From NCBI RefSeq assembly GCF_019799925.1, contig NZ_JABGCG010000001.1, forward strand, positions 372,001 to 436,000: a stretch of DNA of 64,000 bases, given 5' to 3'. This DNA comes from Blastococcus sp. CPCC 205250. GTDB lineage: Bacteria; Actinomycetota; Actinomycetes; Mycobacteriales; Geodermatophilaceae. This document shows positions 16,456-25,924 of the stretch, one piece after another; the stretch's first letter is position 1, and each line of letters begins with the position of its first letter. Both the position numbers and the translations under genes were made by a program. A model generated the notes under the pieces. It was given only the letters and a program-made list of their open reading frames with translations, searched no databases and was not told the DNA's origin.

Positions 16456-17084
16456 TCAGGGTGCTGGTGGTCGACGACCACCCCGTCGTCCGCGGGGGGC
16501 TGGTCGGCTGGCTCGACGCGCAGGCCGACCTGACGGTCGTCGGGGAGGCCGGCGACGGGCTCGAGGCGCTCGCGCGGGTGGCCGAGCTGGGTCCCGACGT
16601 CGTCCTCATGGACCTGCGGATGCCGCGGATGGACGGCGTGACGGCGATCGAGAGGCTCGCGGCCGGCCACCCCGCCGTCCGGGTGCTGGTGCTGACCACG
16701 TACGACACCGACGCCGACATCGTCCGGGCGGTCGGCGCCGGCGCGACCGGCTACCTGCTCAAGGACGCGCCGCTGCCGCAGCTGGCCGACGCCGTGCGGG
16801 CCGCCGCCCGCGGGGAGACGGTGCTCGCCCCGCCGGTGGCCGCGCGGCTGGTGTCGCGGATGCGCGCGCCGGCGGTGGAGGAGCCGACGGCGCGGGAGCT
16901 GGAGGTGCTGGCCGGGGTGGCGCGCGGGCTGACCAACGCCGACATCGGACGCGAGCTGTTCATCGGGGAGGCGACGGTCAAGACGCACCTCCTGCGGGTG
17001 TTCGCCAAGCTCGGGGTCGACGACCGCACGCGGGCGGTGATGGTCGCCGTGGAGCGCGGGCTGCTGCCGCGGCCGGGCGCGTGA
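16452..17084 (+). CDS. NarL/LuxR family response regulator
   Basis: The product is 210 residues with a GTG start overlapping the kinase stop. The receiver domain has the acidic pair at residues 8-9 (VVDDHP), phosphoacceptor Asp54 (LMDLRMP), TTYD and the conserved lysine in YLLKDAP. The C-terminal LuxR-type helix-turn-helix reads TARELEVLAGVARGLTNADI with recognition part EATVKTHLLRVFAKLGV. It is the partner of the upstream kinase and probably controls this transporter operon and possibly the divergent operon. Its stop overlaps the GNAT start. Confidence 0.93.
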   Translation: MIRVLVVDDHPVVRGGLVGWLDAQADLTVVGEAGDGLEALARVAELGPDVVLMDLRMPRMDGVTAIERLAAGHPAVRVLVLTTYDTDADIVRAVGAGATGYLLKDAPLPQLADAVRAAARGETVLAPPVAARLVSRMRAPAVEEPTARELEVLAGVARGLTNADIGRELFIGEATVKTHLLRVFAKLGVDDRTRAVMVAVERGLLPRPGA

Positions 17085-17569
17085 CCGCCGTCCGTGCGGC
17101 GCGGCCGGAGGACGCCGCGGAGCTGGCGCGGGTCAGCCGCGCGGCGATCGAGGAGTCGGCGGCCGAGCACTACACGCCGGCGCAGCGGGCGGTGTGGGCG
17201 CGGCGGCGCACCGAGGAGGCGCACGCGCGGTACGTCGAGGTCACCGTCGTCCTGGTCGCGGAGGTCGACGGGGCGGTGGCGGGCTTCGCGTCGGTCGCCG
17301 TCGAGCCGGTCGACGGACTCGTGCCCGGTGAGGTGGACCAGCTGTTTGTGGCGCCGTGGGCGGGAGGGCGCGGGGTGGCGCGGGCGCTGCTCGCCGGCGT
17401 CGAGGACGTCGCCCGGGCGGCGGGTCTGCCCGCACTCGTCACGCACGCGTCGTGGCGGGCGGCGCCGGTGTTCGCCCGGTACGGGTACCGGCAGGTGGCG
17501 GTCGAGACCGTCCCGGTGGACGGCGAGGAGCTGACCCGCGCGCGGATGGTCAAGGACCTCGCCGGCTGA
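17081..17569 (+). CDS. GNAT family N-acetyltransferase
   Basis: The product is 162 residues. The GTG start at 17081 overlaps the response regulator stop, making it the fifth coupled gene of the exporter operon. Acetyl-CoA-binding motif A is VDQLFVAPWAGGRGVARALL, and the C-terminal part (PVFARYGYRQV) is also typical of GNAT proteins of the YafP/ElaA kind. It could modify a drug or the transported molecule, giving the operon a second detoxification route besides export. The acceptor is not known. Confidence 0.85.
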   Translation: MTAVRAARPEDAAELARVSRAAIEESAAEHYTPAQRAVWARRRTEEAHARYVEVTVVLVAEVDGAVAGFASVAVEPVDGLVPGEVDQLFVAPWAGGRGVARALLAGVEDVARAAGLPALVTHASWRAAPVFARYGYRQVAVETVPVDGEELTRARMVKDLAG

Positions 17570-17636
17570 GGGGAACAACCGGGGGTCTGGTAGGGCTTGC
17601 GGTTGCAGTCCCGTCCACCGCGCGAGAGGACCCCGC

Positions 17637-18182
17637 ATGAAGACCCACGACTTCACCGTCGACGCCGCCGACGGCTCGACCCAGCGCCTGAGCGACTACG
17701 CCGGGAAGGTGCTGCTCGTCGTCAACACCGCCAGCAAGTGCGGGCTGACGCCGCAGTACGAAGGGCTGCAGGAGCTGTACACGCGGTACCGGGACCAGGG
17801 GCTGGAGGTGCTCGGGTTCCCGTCCAACCAGTTCATGGGCCAGGAGCCGGGCACGAACGAGGAGATCCAGGAGTTCTGCTCCACCGAGTACGGCGTCACC
17901 TTCCCCGTCTTCGCCAAGGTCGACGTCAACGGCGAGGACGCGCACCCGCTGTGGTCCTACCTGCGCGCGGCCGACCCCGGGGACTTCTCCGCCGAGACGG
18001 CGCCCGGGATGTACCAGCACATCGAGAAGACCCGGCCCGAGGCGATCGGCACCGACGAGGTGAAGTGGAACTTCACCAAGTTCCTGATCGGCCGCGACGG
18101 CCAGGTCATCCGCCGCTACGAGCCGACGGTGCAGCCGGCGCAGATCACCGACGACATCGAGGCGGCCCTCGCCGCGCAGTGA
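17637..18182 (+). CDS. Glutathione peroxidase family (thiol peroxidase)
   Basis: The product is 181 residues. The catalytic segment NTASKCGLTPQY carries the peroxidatic cysteine (Cys instead of selenocysteine), and GFPSNQFMGQEPG and VKWNFTKFLIG provide the Gln and Trp-Asn of the active site. Actinobacteria lack glutathione in general, so such enzymes are usually thioredoxin- or mycothiol-linked peroxidases. It is a single gene with RBS GAGAGGA before the ATG and is followed by a terminator hairpin. Confidence 0.93.
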   Translation: MKTHDFTVDAADGSTQRLSDYAGKVLLVVNTASKCGLTPQYEGLQELYTRYRDQGLEVLGFPSNQFMGQEPGTNEEIQEFCSTEYGVTFPVFAKVDVNGEDAHPLWSYLRAADPGDFSAETAPGMYQHIEKTRPEAIGTDEVKWNFTKFLIGRDGQVIRRYEPTVQPAQITDDIEAALAAQ

Positions 18183-18188
18183 CCGCGA

Positions 18189-18214
18189 CGGGTCCCGGCC
18201 GGCGCCGGGACCCG
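18189..18214. terminator. Bidirectional terminator hairpin
   Basis: CGGGTCCCGGC (18189-18199) and GCCGGGACCCG (18204-18214) form an 11-bp stem with the 4-nt loop CGGC, exactly between the convergent peroxidase and alpha/beta hydrolase genes. Confidence 0.75.
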
Positions 18215-18221
18215 ACGGCGC

Positions 18222-19256
18222 TCAGGCGGTCGGGGCGCTGCTCTGCGCCGTCGCGAGCGCCCGGTCGACGAGGGCGAGCAGGCGCGCGCTGACCTCGGCC
18301 CGGCGCTCCATCTGCACCATGTGCCCGACGCCGGGGTAGACGGCCAGCTCGGCGTCGGGCAGCGCCGCGGCGATGGCCCGGCTGTGCTCGACGGGGCAGA
18401 GCCGGTCGGCGTCGCCGACGGCGATCAGCACCGGGACGTCGCTCAGCGCCTCCAGTGCCGTGGCCCGGTCGTGCGTGGAGAAGGTCGGGAGGAACGCGGC
18501 CACCGTCTCGGCCGTGGTGCCGCGGTGCACCTCGGTCGCCGCGGCGATGTCGGCCGCGTCGGCGGTGCCGCTGAAGATCAGCCACATGTCCAGCGCGCCG
18601 ACCGCGCGCTTCTTGCCGGCGAGCTCCGCCTGCACCGCGCGCTCGTTGAGCACCGGCAGCAGCTTCTTCACGACCTTCGCCACCGGCCCGGGCAGGCCGT
18701 ACGTCACCGCGTCCAGGCCGCCGGAGCTGGTGCCGACGAGGGCCACCCCGGCGACCCGGTCGCCGAACAGCTCGGGCCGCTGCTCGGCCAGCGCGATCAC
18801 CGTCATGCCGCCCATCGAGTGGCCGCCGAGCACCACCGGCCCGGCGGGGACGGCGTCCTCGAGCACCCGGGCCAGGTCGCGCGCGAGCTGGTCGATGGTG
18901 GCGCGGTCGCGCGTGGTCGGCCCGGAGGAGCCGTGGCCGCGGTGGTCGTAGGTGACCACCTGCAGGTCGGGGCGGGCGTCGAGCAGGTCGCGGACCTGGC
19001 CGGCCCACAGCCGCGAGGACTGCACGTACCCGTGCGCCAGCACGACCGTCGCCGTCGGCTGCTCGGCGCCGAAGACCTCGACGTGCAGGACCACGCCGTC
19101 GTCCGTGGTCACCGTGCGGGTGCGCCCCGGCGGAGGTGGCGGCGACGCGGGCCGAGCGGGGGGCGGGGGAGCGGCGGCCGTGCGGCGGCGGCGGGCGACG
19201 AGGGCGCCCGCGGTGACGACGGCGAGGCCGGTGGCGGCGGCGGTGGTGGCGCGCAT
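18222..19256 (-). CDS. Alpha/beta hydrolase, membrane-anchored or exported
   Basis: The product is 344 residues from the ATG at 19256. An N-terminal hydrophobic helix (TTAAATGLAVVTAGALVA) followed by arginines and a proline-rich linker suggests a membrane anchor. The hydrolase core has HGYVQSSRLW (oxyanion region), nucleophile elbow GGHSMGGMT, acid in IAVGDADRLCP and histidine in GVGHMVQMERR. Activity is likely esterase, lipase or haloperoxidase-like; substrate unknown. It is divergent from ychF and convergent with the peroxidase. Confidence 0.85.
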   Translation of the reverse strand: MRATTAAATGLAVVTAGALVARRRRTAAAPPPPARPASPPPPPGRTRTVTTDDGVVLHVEVFGAEQPTATVVLAHGYVQSSRLWAGQVRDLLDARPDLQVVTYDHRGHGSSGPTTRDRATIDQLARDLARVLEDAVPAGPVVLGGHSMGGMTVIALAEQRPELFGDRVAGVALVGTSSGGLDAVTYGLPGPVAKVVKKLLPVLNERAVQAELAGKKRAVGALDMWLIFSGTADAADIAAATEVHRGTTAETVAAFLPTFSTHDRATALEALSDVPVLIAVGDADRLCPVEHSRAIAAALPDAELAVYPGVGHMVQMERRAEVSARLLALVDRALATAQSSAPTA

Positions 19257-19333
19257 GGCCGGGATGGTCGCAGGAGTCCCGCGGCGCTGCGGCAGGGGGG
19301 CCGCGACCGTCGTCCGGTCCCTGCGGCGCCCCG

Positions 19334-19339
19334 TAGGCT
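19334..19339 (+). promoter_or_regulatory. -10 element (TAGGCT) of a leaderless ychF promoter
   Basis: TAGGCT ends 8 nt before the GTG start of ychF at 19348, leaving no room for a 5' untranslated region with a ribosome binding site. Leaderless transcripts with this spacing are common in actinobacteria. Confidence 0.6.
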
Positions 19340-19347
19340 GGTCTCCC

Positions 19348-20421
<1,074 letters not shown>

Positions 20422-20559
20422 TGTGACCCGTCTCTGGTGTTCAGTGGCGTGCAGTGGCCTTCCCGTCGACCCCCCTCAACAGGTTTTCCGCCCAGGCCCA
20501 TGTGCCTCGTCCTCGGTCTGTGACGGGCACCAGCACGTGCCTCGCCGGACAGACGTGAC

Positions 20560-21273
20560 CTAGATCAGAGCTGGCTTCGCGTCATGGCTGCCTCTCGCCG
20601 CATCAGCGGTCGCCGGGGACATGAGGCGTGCCAGGTGCTGATGCCGCTGTCCGCGACGGCGCCGCGCGCCGCCCTTGCGGCGGTGGATGAGGACTCCGGT
20701 GGCGCTGACGACCACGAGGACGCTGAGCATGGCGATGGCGTCGTCCAAGCGTGTCAGCGCAGACGAGGCCAGCGCGCCGGTTGCGACCAGGGACGAGGAC
20801 CAGAGGAGGGCCGCGGGCACGGTCCCGCGGAGCATGGTGGGCAGCGGCACCCCGGCCTGCGCGGCGATGCGCGGAGTCAGTGTGCGGGCACCGGCGAGGA
20901 ACTGGGCGGCCGCTGCTGCCCGTACCGGTCGATGGCCGACGGCATCGACCCATGGCGCGGACAGTCGGTCGCCGACGGCGCGGATGCGGGCCGGGAGGAG
21001 TCTGCCGACCATCCCGTCTGTGGAGAGGAGAGCTCCGCCGCCCCGAGTCGCGGTGCGGTGCCCCAGGGCCGCACCGAGCACGGTGGCTCCCGCCGCGGAC
21101 AGCGCGGCGACCGACGGGGCCACGGTGCCGGTGCCGGCCAGTGCGCCCAGTCCCATGACCAGTGACGATGCCGGCAGGACCACGCCGATGAGCAGGCCCG
21201 CCTCGGCCGTCAGCATGACGACGACCAGCATCGTCGCCGTCACGCCAGAGGCGTCACCCAGCCAGCTGCTCAC
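20560..21273 (-). CDS. DedA family membrane protein
   Basis: The product is 237 residues from the GTG at 21273. The first span (TATMLVVVMLTAEAGLLIGVVLP) with LPASSLVMGLGALAG, the amphipathic segment QFLAGARTLTPRIAAQAGVP (the DedA R-x3-P-like motif) and the late span AALLWSSSLVATGALA fit the DedA/SNARE-associated family, which flips phospholipids or undecaprenyl phosphate. The tail is basic (HRRKGGARRRR). Its GTG overlaps, as GTGA, the stop that the upstream methyltransferase would have in its restored frame, so the pair was an operon before the frameshift. Confidence 0.75.
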   Translation of the reverse strand: MSSWLGDASGVTATMLVVVMLTAEAGLLIGVVLPASSLVMGLGALAGTGTVAPSVAALSAAGATVLGAALGHRTATRGGGALLSTDGMVGRLLPARIRAVGDRLSAPWVDAVGHRPVRAAAAAQFLAGARTLTPRIAAQAGVPLPTMLRGTVPAALLWSSSLVATGALASSALTRLDDAIAMLSVLVVVSATGVLIHRRKGGARRRRGQRHQHLARLMSPATADAARGSHDAKPALI

Positions 21274-21949
21274 CGGTCGTCCGTGCGGCGCGGGCCCGTG
21301 AGCAGGGGCTGCGTCGCGGTGTAGACGACGGCCGGGGGCAGGTTCGGCCACACCGGGGGGACAGGTCGACGCGGCCGAAGAAGCGCCGGAGCTCGCGGTG
21401 CTGTCGTCGGCCGGGTGGCGCCCAGCGGGTCCAGCTGTAGGTGAACTGGGTGTAGGACCCTGATGGGGCGAGGTGGGCAGCGATGGTGGCGACGAGCTCG
21501 GTGCCTGCCCGGCCGGCGAAGGCCTGCCACGGCAGGCCGCTGATGACCACGTCGACCGCGGACAGACCGCGCTGCGCCAGCGCCCCGGAGAGCTCGGAGG
21601 CCGGCCCGCGGAGCAGGTCGATCCCGGGGAAGCGGGCGGACAGGTGGTCGGCCATCGCGTCGTTCAGCTCGACGCCCAGGTAGCGCATGTCGGGAACAGC
21701 CGCCCGCAGGGCTGCAGTGAACGACCCGGTGCCCGGCCCCAGCTCCACGACGACCGGCGGTCGCTGTTCCTGCGGCCACCCGAGCAGCGGCGCGATCATG
21801 CGCTGTGCCAGCGCCGGGGAGCTCGGCACGACGGAAGCTGTGCGCAGTGGCGCGCGGAGGAACTCCTGGAGGAACATCCGGGTGCCGGAGGACCGGCTCC
21901 CTGCTGCTGTCCGGAGCATCGTTGTCGGAGACGACGGTTGACTGGTCAC
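21254..21949 (-). CDS. PmtA-like phospholipid N-methyltransferase with C-terminal frameshift
   Basis: The open frame encodes 231 residues from a GTG at 21949. The start MFLQEFLRAPLRTASVVPSS and SAM motif VVELGPGTGSFTAAL match the small methyltransferases near PmtA/KsgA; DVVISGLPWQAF is the catalytic segment. After FGRVDLS the frame runs into Arg/Ser-rich nonsense (PRCGRTCPRPSSTPRR). In the neighbouring frame the expected family ending VWPNLPPAVVYTATQP continues to a TGA at 21270, which overlaps the DedA start. Adding one G to the six-G run at 21355-21360 restores this. So this is either a true 1-nt deletion or a homopolymer sequencing error. If real, the enzyme has lost its normal last 27 or so residues. 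Confidence 0.75.
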   Translation of the reverse strand: MTSQPSSPTTMLRTAAGSRSSGTRMFLQEFLRAPLRTASVVPSSPALAQRMIAPLLGWPQEQRPPVVVELGPGTGSFTAALRAAVPDMRYLGVELNDAMADHLSARFPGIDLLRGPASELSGALAQRGLSAVDVVISGLPWQAFAGRAGTELVATIAAHLAPSGSYTQFTYSWTRWAPPGRRQHRELRRFFGRVDLSPRCGRTCPRPSSTPRRSPCSRARAARTTGEQLAG

Positions 21950-21976
21950 GGGCGGTTGTCGCAGCTTCCTCGCTCG

Positions 21977-22981
21977 TCAGGCCGTCAGGCCGGATCCACG
22001 GACGACGTCGACGACGGGTCCCTCGGTCCCGGCGGCTGCGCCGCTGTCAGGGAACGACGCGTTCGTCAGCTGCTCCGACAACTGCCAGATGCGCTGGGCG
22101 TCCTCGACGCTGCAGAGTCGCGTGTACGGCTTCTGCTCGGCCGGCGCCCCGCTGATGTGCATCCATCGGCTGGGGCCGTAGAAGAGGCCGCCGGCGGCGT
22201 CCGGCGAGGTCGCGGCGAGCAGGGCGGGGAGCGCGGCGGTCTCCGGGGTCCCCGCGATGCCCATCGCCGACAGCCGCCGGATCACGCGGATCTCGCGCCC
22301 CTCCGCGCCACGGCCGATCCCCGGCTGGGCCGCGAGCAGGTTCGTCGGGGCCACCCCTGGGTGGGAGATGTTGCTGGTGACTCCCCAGTTGTGGGCTCGG
22401 CTGCGGCGGTCGAGCTCGAGGCCGAACAGGCCCTGGGCGATCTTGGACGAGCTGTAGGCGCGCATCGGGTGGTAGGAGCGCTGCCACTGCAGGTCGTCCC
22501 AGTTGATGGCGTTGCTGTTCGCGGCCACGCTGACCTGCGATGTGATCCGCGCGCGGCCGGCGCGGAGCAGCGGCATCAGGTGTGCAACGAGCGCGAAGTG
22601 GCCCAGGTGGTTCGTCCCGAGCTGCAGTTCGTGCCCGTCGCCCGTCGTCCGCCGCTCCGGCGGGGTCATGACGCCGGCGTTGTTGATCAGGACGTCGATC
22701 GGCCGGCCTTCGGTGAGCAGGGCGCCGGCGAAGGCAGCGACCGATCCCAGCGAGGACAGGTCGAGTGAGTGCAGCGTGATGCTCGCTCCCGGCACCCGCG
22801 CCCGGATCTCGGCGGCCGCCGCCTCGCCCTTGCCCCGGTCACGGACGGGGAGGACCAGGTCGGCGCCGGCGGCGACCAGGCGGCGGGCGAGGACCAGGCC
22901 GATGCCGTCGCTGCCTCCGGTGAGCACTGCTCGCCTACCGGATAGATCCGGGACGGGGATGTCGATCGTGGTACGTGCCAT
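21977..22981 (-). CDS. SDR family NAD(P)-dependent oxidoreductase (retinol-dehydrogenase-like)
   Basis: The product is 334 residues from the ATG at 22981. Cofactor motif [15 protein letters not shown] near residue 20, NNAGVM at about 95, and the catalytic tyrosine-lysine in [14 protein letters not shown]. The usual catalytic serine lies in ITSQVSVAA. It is close to the RDH/WWOX-like SDRs that sit divergently from MmyB-type regulators in many actinobacteria, as here. The substrate is unknown. Regulation is probably by the divergent regulator through the 35-bp inverted repeat in the shared promoter. Confidence 0.88.
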   Translation of the reverse strand: MARTTIDIPVPDLSGRRAVLTGGSDGIGLVLARRLVAAGADLVLPVRDRGKGEAAAAEIRARVPGASITLHSLDLSSLGSVAAFAGALLTEGRPIDVLINNAGVMTPPERRTTGDGHELQLGTNHLGHFALVAHLMPLLRAGRARITSQVSVAANSNAINWDDLQWQRSYHPMRAYSSSKIAQGLFGLELDRRSRAHNWGVTSNISHPGVAPTNLLAAQPGIGRGAEGREIRVIRRLSAMGIAGTPETAALPALLAATSPDAAGGLFYGPSRWMHISGAPAEQKPYTRLCSVEDAQRIWQLSEQLTNASFPDSGAAAGTEGPVVDVVRGSGLTA

Positions 22982-23063
22982 CGCTGGGCTCCTGTACTCG
23001 GGGGTGCGCTGTTCGCGCCGTGAGACCAACGTCCCCCGGCCCGCCCCCGTGCGGCAGGGCCCG

Positions 23064-23098
23064 TCGATCCCCCTCTCCGGACCGGTGAGAGGGGGATC
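23064..23098. promoter_or_regulatory. Operator-like inverted repeat between SDR and HTH genes
   Basis: CGATCCCCCTCTC (23064-23076) and GAGAGGGGGATCG (23086-23098) are perfect 13-nt arms around 9 nt. It lies 83 nt before the SDR start and 90 nt before the regulator start, near the middle of the divergent promoter, where a dimeric regulator would control both genes. Confidence 0.7.
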
Positions 23099-23187
23099 GG
23101 CAGACCGTGGTTGTGCCAGCGCTCCGCCGGTAGACACAGCTCCGCCGCCTCCGACGGGGCCGCACACCAACCACCAGGAGGAGACAC

Positions 23188-24075
23188 GTGGTCATCGATC
23201 GAGCCGGGTTGGCGGGGTTCCTCCGGGGCCGCCGCGAGTCGTTGCAGCCCGAGGACGTCGGCCTGCCACGCGGCTCGCGCCGTCGTACTGCCGGGCTGCG
23301 CCGTGAGGAGGTCGCCGGCCTCTGCCACATGTCGACCGACTACTACACGCGTCTCGAGCGCGAGCGGGGCCCGCAGCCGTCCGCGCAGATGATCGCCTCG
23401 ATCGCCCAGGGGCTGCACCTGTCCCTCGACGAGCGCGACCACCTGTTCCGGCTGGCCGGTCACCAGTCGCCGCCGCGCGGCGCGGCCAGCGAGCACATCA
23501 GCCCCGGCCTGCTCCGGATCTTCGACCGCCTCGGCGACACCCCCGCCGAGATCGTCACCGAGGTCGGCGACACCCTGCGCCAGACGGCGCCCGCGATCGC
23601 GCTCCATGGCGACGCGACGCGCTACACCGGGCCGGCGCGCAGCCGGGGATACCGCTGGTTCACCGACCCGTCGGAGCGTGAGCTCCGCCTGCCGGAGGAC
23701 CACGCCCACATGTCGCGCACGTACGCCGCTGGACTCCGCGCCCTCCTCGCGATGCGAGGACCCGGTTCACGGGCGGCGTACCTGGCCGATCGCCTGCTGG
23801 AGGAGAGCGAGGAGTTCCGCTCGCTGTGGGAGGTCCACGAGGTCGGCATCCACCTCGACGAGCTCAAGCGCTACCAGCACCCCGAGGTCGGCCGTCTCGA
23901 ACTGAACTGCCAGGCGCTCGTCGATTCGCACCAGGGCCACCGGCTGATGGTCTACACCGCCGTGCCCGGCACCGAGAGCCACGAGAAGCTCGAGATGCTC
24001 GCGGTGATCGGCGCCCAGTCCCTCTACCGCACACCCTCGGGTGCCACCGGCGCGGACTCCGGAGGCCTCCGGTGA
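23188..24075 (+). CDS. MmyB-like helix-turn-helix transcriptional regulator
   Basis: The product is 295 residues from a GTG at 23188, preceded by a strong AGGAGGAG. An XRE-type helix-turn-helix occupies residues 10-85 ([21 protein letters not shown]), then FRLAGHQSP and the MmyB ligand-binding domain ([21 protein letters not shown] onward) follow. MmyB domains have a PAS-like fold that can bind fatty acids. It probably represses or activates the divergent SDR gene and itself. The stop overlaps (GTGA) the start of a truncated MMPL reading frame, so a transporter gene once followed it in the operon. Confidence 0.9.
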   Translation: MVIDRAGLAGFLRGRRESLQPEDVGLPRGSRRRTAGLRREEVAGLCHMSTDYYTRLERERGPQPSAQMIASIAQGLHLSLDERDHLFRLAGHQSPPRGAASEHISPGLLRIFDRLGDTPAEIVTEVGDTLRQTAPAIALHGDATRYTGPARSRGYRWFTDPSERELRLPEDHAHMSRTYAAGLRALLAMRGPGSRAAYLADRLLEESEEFRSLWEVHEVGIHLDELKRYQHPEVGRLELNCQALVDSHQGHRLMVYTAVPGTESHEKLEMLAVIGAQSLYRTPSGATGADSGGLR

Positions 24076-24320
24076 CCCGCTTCCTCCACCGTCTCGGCCG
24101 CGTGACGGCCGCCCACCCGAGGCGCACGCCCGCCGCCTGGCTGCTGGTCGCCGCCACGGCCACCGTCGCCGGTGGCGCGTTCGGCGGCACGCCATGGCGC
24201 CGGCCGTCCGGGGTGGGGCACGCGCGGCGGATGCCAGTCAGGACGACGGGGGGATCCCGGCTGCAGCGGTCGATGCCGCAGCCCGCGTCGGTCCCGACGC
24301 GGGACTGCGGGTCGGAGTAG
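24072..24320 (+). pseudogene. Truncated MMPL-type transporter gene (N-terminal stub)
   Basis: The GTG at 24072 overlaps the regulator stop. The first 40 or so codons read as the start of an RND/MMPL transporter: a basic amphipathic start ([19 protein letters not shown]) and the first membrane span (PAAWLLVAATATVAGGAF). Homology to a transporter then ceases near 24190 and the frame runs in unrelated sequence to a TGA at 24318-24320. The remaining roughly 700 residues are gone, so this is a deletion remnant. Confidence 0.6.
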
Positions 24321-24391
24321 TCGTGATCGACACCGCGACCGGAGGGTGTCTGGGGTTCGGCGACACCGGAGGAGGGTCGTTCAGGAGCGTG
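24224..24391 (+). pseudogene. Fragment of a secreted serine hydrolase (class A beta-lactamase-like)
   Basis: In the frame starting at 24224, a short stretch reads like the N-terminal strands of a beta-lactamase-related enzyme (AGLRVGVVVIDTATGGCLGF, then GDTGGGSFRS). It has no start of its own, no SxxK active site and is cut off where the minus-strand gene ends at 24381. It abuts the MMPL stub, as if a deletion fused two different genes. Confidence 0.4.
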
Positions 24392-25025
24392 AGCAGCGCT
24401 CTCGCAGCACGTCCACGCCCGGACCGGTCAGGTCGTCGCAGAAGACCGCGCGTCCGGCCATGGCCATGGTCAGGGCCAGGGTCGTGCCGCTGACCAGGGG
24501 GCCCTCTCCGGTTGCGAAGGGGCCGTCGCTGGCCTGGAGGCGCAGGCCCCTGGCGGCGGTGCGGCTGTTCACGGCGAAGTCCCGGGCGGCGTAGAAGCGC
24601 GCGACCTCGGTCACCACCGGCACCGGGGGCCGGCCAGGCAGACCGAGCGGGCGTCGGATGTCCTGCGCGTGCACGACGACCTCGCCGAGCCACGCGGCGG
24701 TGTGCCCGGTCGGAGCGGTGGTGCTGTCGACGACTGTGCGGAAGCGCTGCAGTGTCTCGGTGGGCGTGTGGCCGAGGTGCTCGGCCAGGCGGCGGGCGTT
24801 GTGCACGTCGGCGTGGAACCGAGCGCCGATCATGCTGACCAGCCAGCGCGCTCGCCCGGTGCTGGCCGCTGCACCGAGGTGGGCCACGACCTCTTCGATG
24901 CTCCACCGCCCGCACAGGGAGGGCTGCGCCCACTGCGTCTCGTCCAACTCGGCCAGGTCGTCGGCCAAGGCGGCGCGCTCCTCGTGGGCGGCCGCCCACA
25001 GACGCTCCGGAGTGGTGGTGGGCAC
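24381..25025 (-). CDS. DinB-like/maleylpyruvate isomerase family protein
   Basis: The product is 214 residues from the GTG at 25025. The N-terminal four-helix bundle has ALADDLAELDETQWAQPSLC followed by GRWSIEEVVAHLG, the typical TIGR03083-type start with a metal-ligand His; AWLGEVVVHAQDIRRPLG carries the later His. Such proteins are thought to be mycothiol-dependent enzymes. Its 3' end overlaps the hydrolase scrap on the other strand. Function unknown beyond the family. Confidence 0.85.
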   Translation of the reverse strand: MPTTTPERLWAAAHEERAALADDLAELDETQWAQPSLCGRWSIEEVVAHLGAAASTGRARWLVSMIGARFHADVHNARRLAEHLGHTPTETLQRFRTVVDSTTAPTGHTAAWLGEVVVHAQDIRRPLGLPGRPPVPVVTEVARFYAARDFAVNSRTAARGLRLQASDGPFATGEGPLVSGTTLALTMAMAGRAVFCDDLTGPGVDVLRERCSRS

Positions 25026-25363
25026 AGGAACTCCCTGGGGTCGGTGGCTGTTGCCTGTTCGACTCGGCCGATCCGCTGAAGTCATCGCGCGCAGGGCGGG
25101 TCCAGCCAGCCCATGCCGATGGACGGACGACCGACCCCCGTCCGGGGACGGCAGCGATGCGCTGGAGTGGTACGGGATCGAGCGGACGTGTCGACGCACA
25201 CCGGCTCATCCCCGCGCTCGACGACGGACGCTGGTCCGCTCGAGGAGTTGCCTGCGCCGGCCCGGGCTCGGGTTGTGCGGCGTGGTCACCGCGGCTTAGG
25301 TGGACGGGCTGTCCGCTCCTCCCGGACTGCTCCACGAGCCCGACCATGCAGAGGAGTGCCCTG
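25026..25363. other. Divergent intergenic region, no gene recognised
   Basis: 338 bases between the DinB-like gene (minus) and the HU gene (plus). I see no protein-like frame and no strong palindrome. GAGGAG at 25351-25356 is the HU ribosome binding site. Promoters for both genes must lie here. Confidence 0.6.
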
Positions 25364-25888
25364 GTGAACAAGTCCGACCTCATCGCCAAGATGACCGAGC
25401 GGCTCAGCGGCGACCGGACGACGGCCGTCGCGGCAGTCAACGGAGTGCTGGAGGAGATCGAGAGCAGCGTCGCCCGCGGTGAGCGCGTGTCGCTGACCGG
25501 CTTCGGCACCTTCGAGCGCCGCGAGCGGGCGCCCCGCACGGGCCGCAACCCGCGGACCGGGGAGACGATCCAGGTGGGCGCGTCGGTGGTCCCGGTCTTC
25601 CGTGCCGGCACCGGGTTCAGGACCCTGCTCACCGACGCCCGGAGCGAGCCGACGTCGCGCGGGTCCGCAGCCGTCGGCGGCAAGGAAGCCAAGGCCAAGG
25701 GGAAGAAGTCGCGGGCTGCTTCGTCCGCGTCTGCCAGCAGCGCCAAGGGGGTCGACGCGGCCGCGGCCGGAGACGCGAAGAAGGCCGGCAAGAAGGCACG
25801 ACGGCGGGCTGCGGAGGAGGTCAGCGAGCCGGCCGCCAAGACGGGCAAGGACAGGAAGGGGAAGAAGGCGGCGAAGGCCTCCCGCTGA
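25364..25888 (+). CDS. hup: HU family DNA-binding protein with lysine-rich tail (HupB-like)
   Basis: The product is 174 residues. The GTG at 25364 is preferred over the in-frame ATG at 25346 because GAGGAG lies between them at the right distance and the protein then starts with the family sequence MNKSDLIAKM. Residues 1-90 are the HU core (VSLTGFGTFERRERAPRTGR is the DNA-binding arm, with NPRTGETI). The last 75 residues are Lys/Ala-rich (KKAGKKARRRAA), as in mycobacterial HupB. It compacts the nucleoid. The core departs from the highly conserved main actinobacterial HU, so this may be a second, accessory copy. Confidence 0.9.
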   Translation: MNKSDLIAKMTERLSGDRTTAVAAVNGVLEEIESSVARGERVSLTGFGTFERRERAPRTGRNPRTGETIQVGASVVPVFRAGTGFRTLLTDARSEPTSRGSAAVGGKEAKAKGKKSRAASSASASSAKGVDAAAAGDAKKAGKKARRRAAEEVSEPAAKTGKDRKGKKAAKASR

Positions 25889-25924
25889 GGTCGGAGCCTC
25901 CGCCCCACCTCGGGACGTCTGCCC

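Noticed and set aside
17577..17636. Possible small RNA or tRNA-like segment (GGTTGCAGTCCCGTCC) before the peroxidase gene
   Set aside because: No cloverleaf can be drawn; the segment is more simply the 5' untranslated region and RBS of the peroxidase gene.
25346..25363. Alternative ATG start of the HU gene at 25346
   Set aside because: The RBS GAGGAG lies downstream of it and the conserved N-terminus starts at the GTG at 25364.
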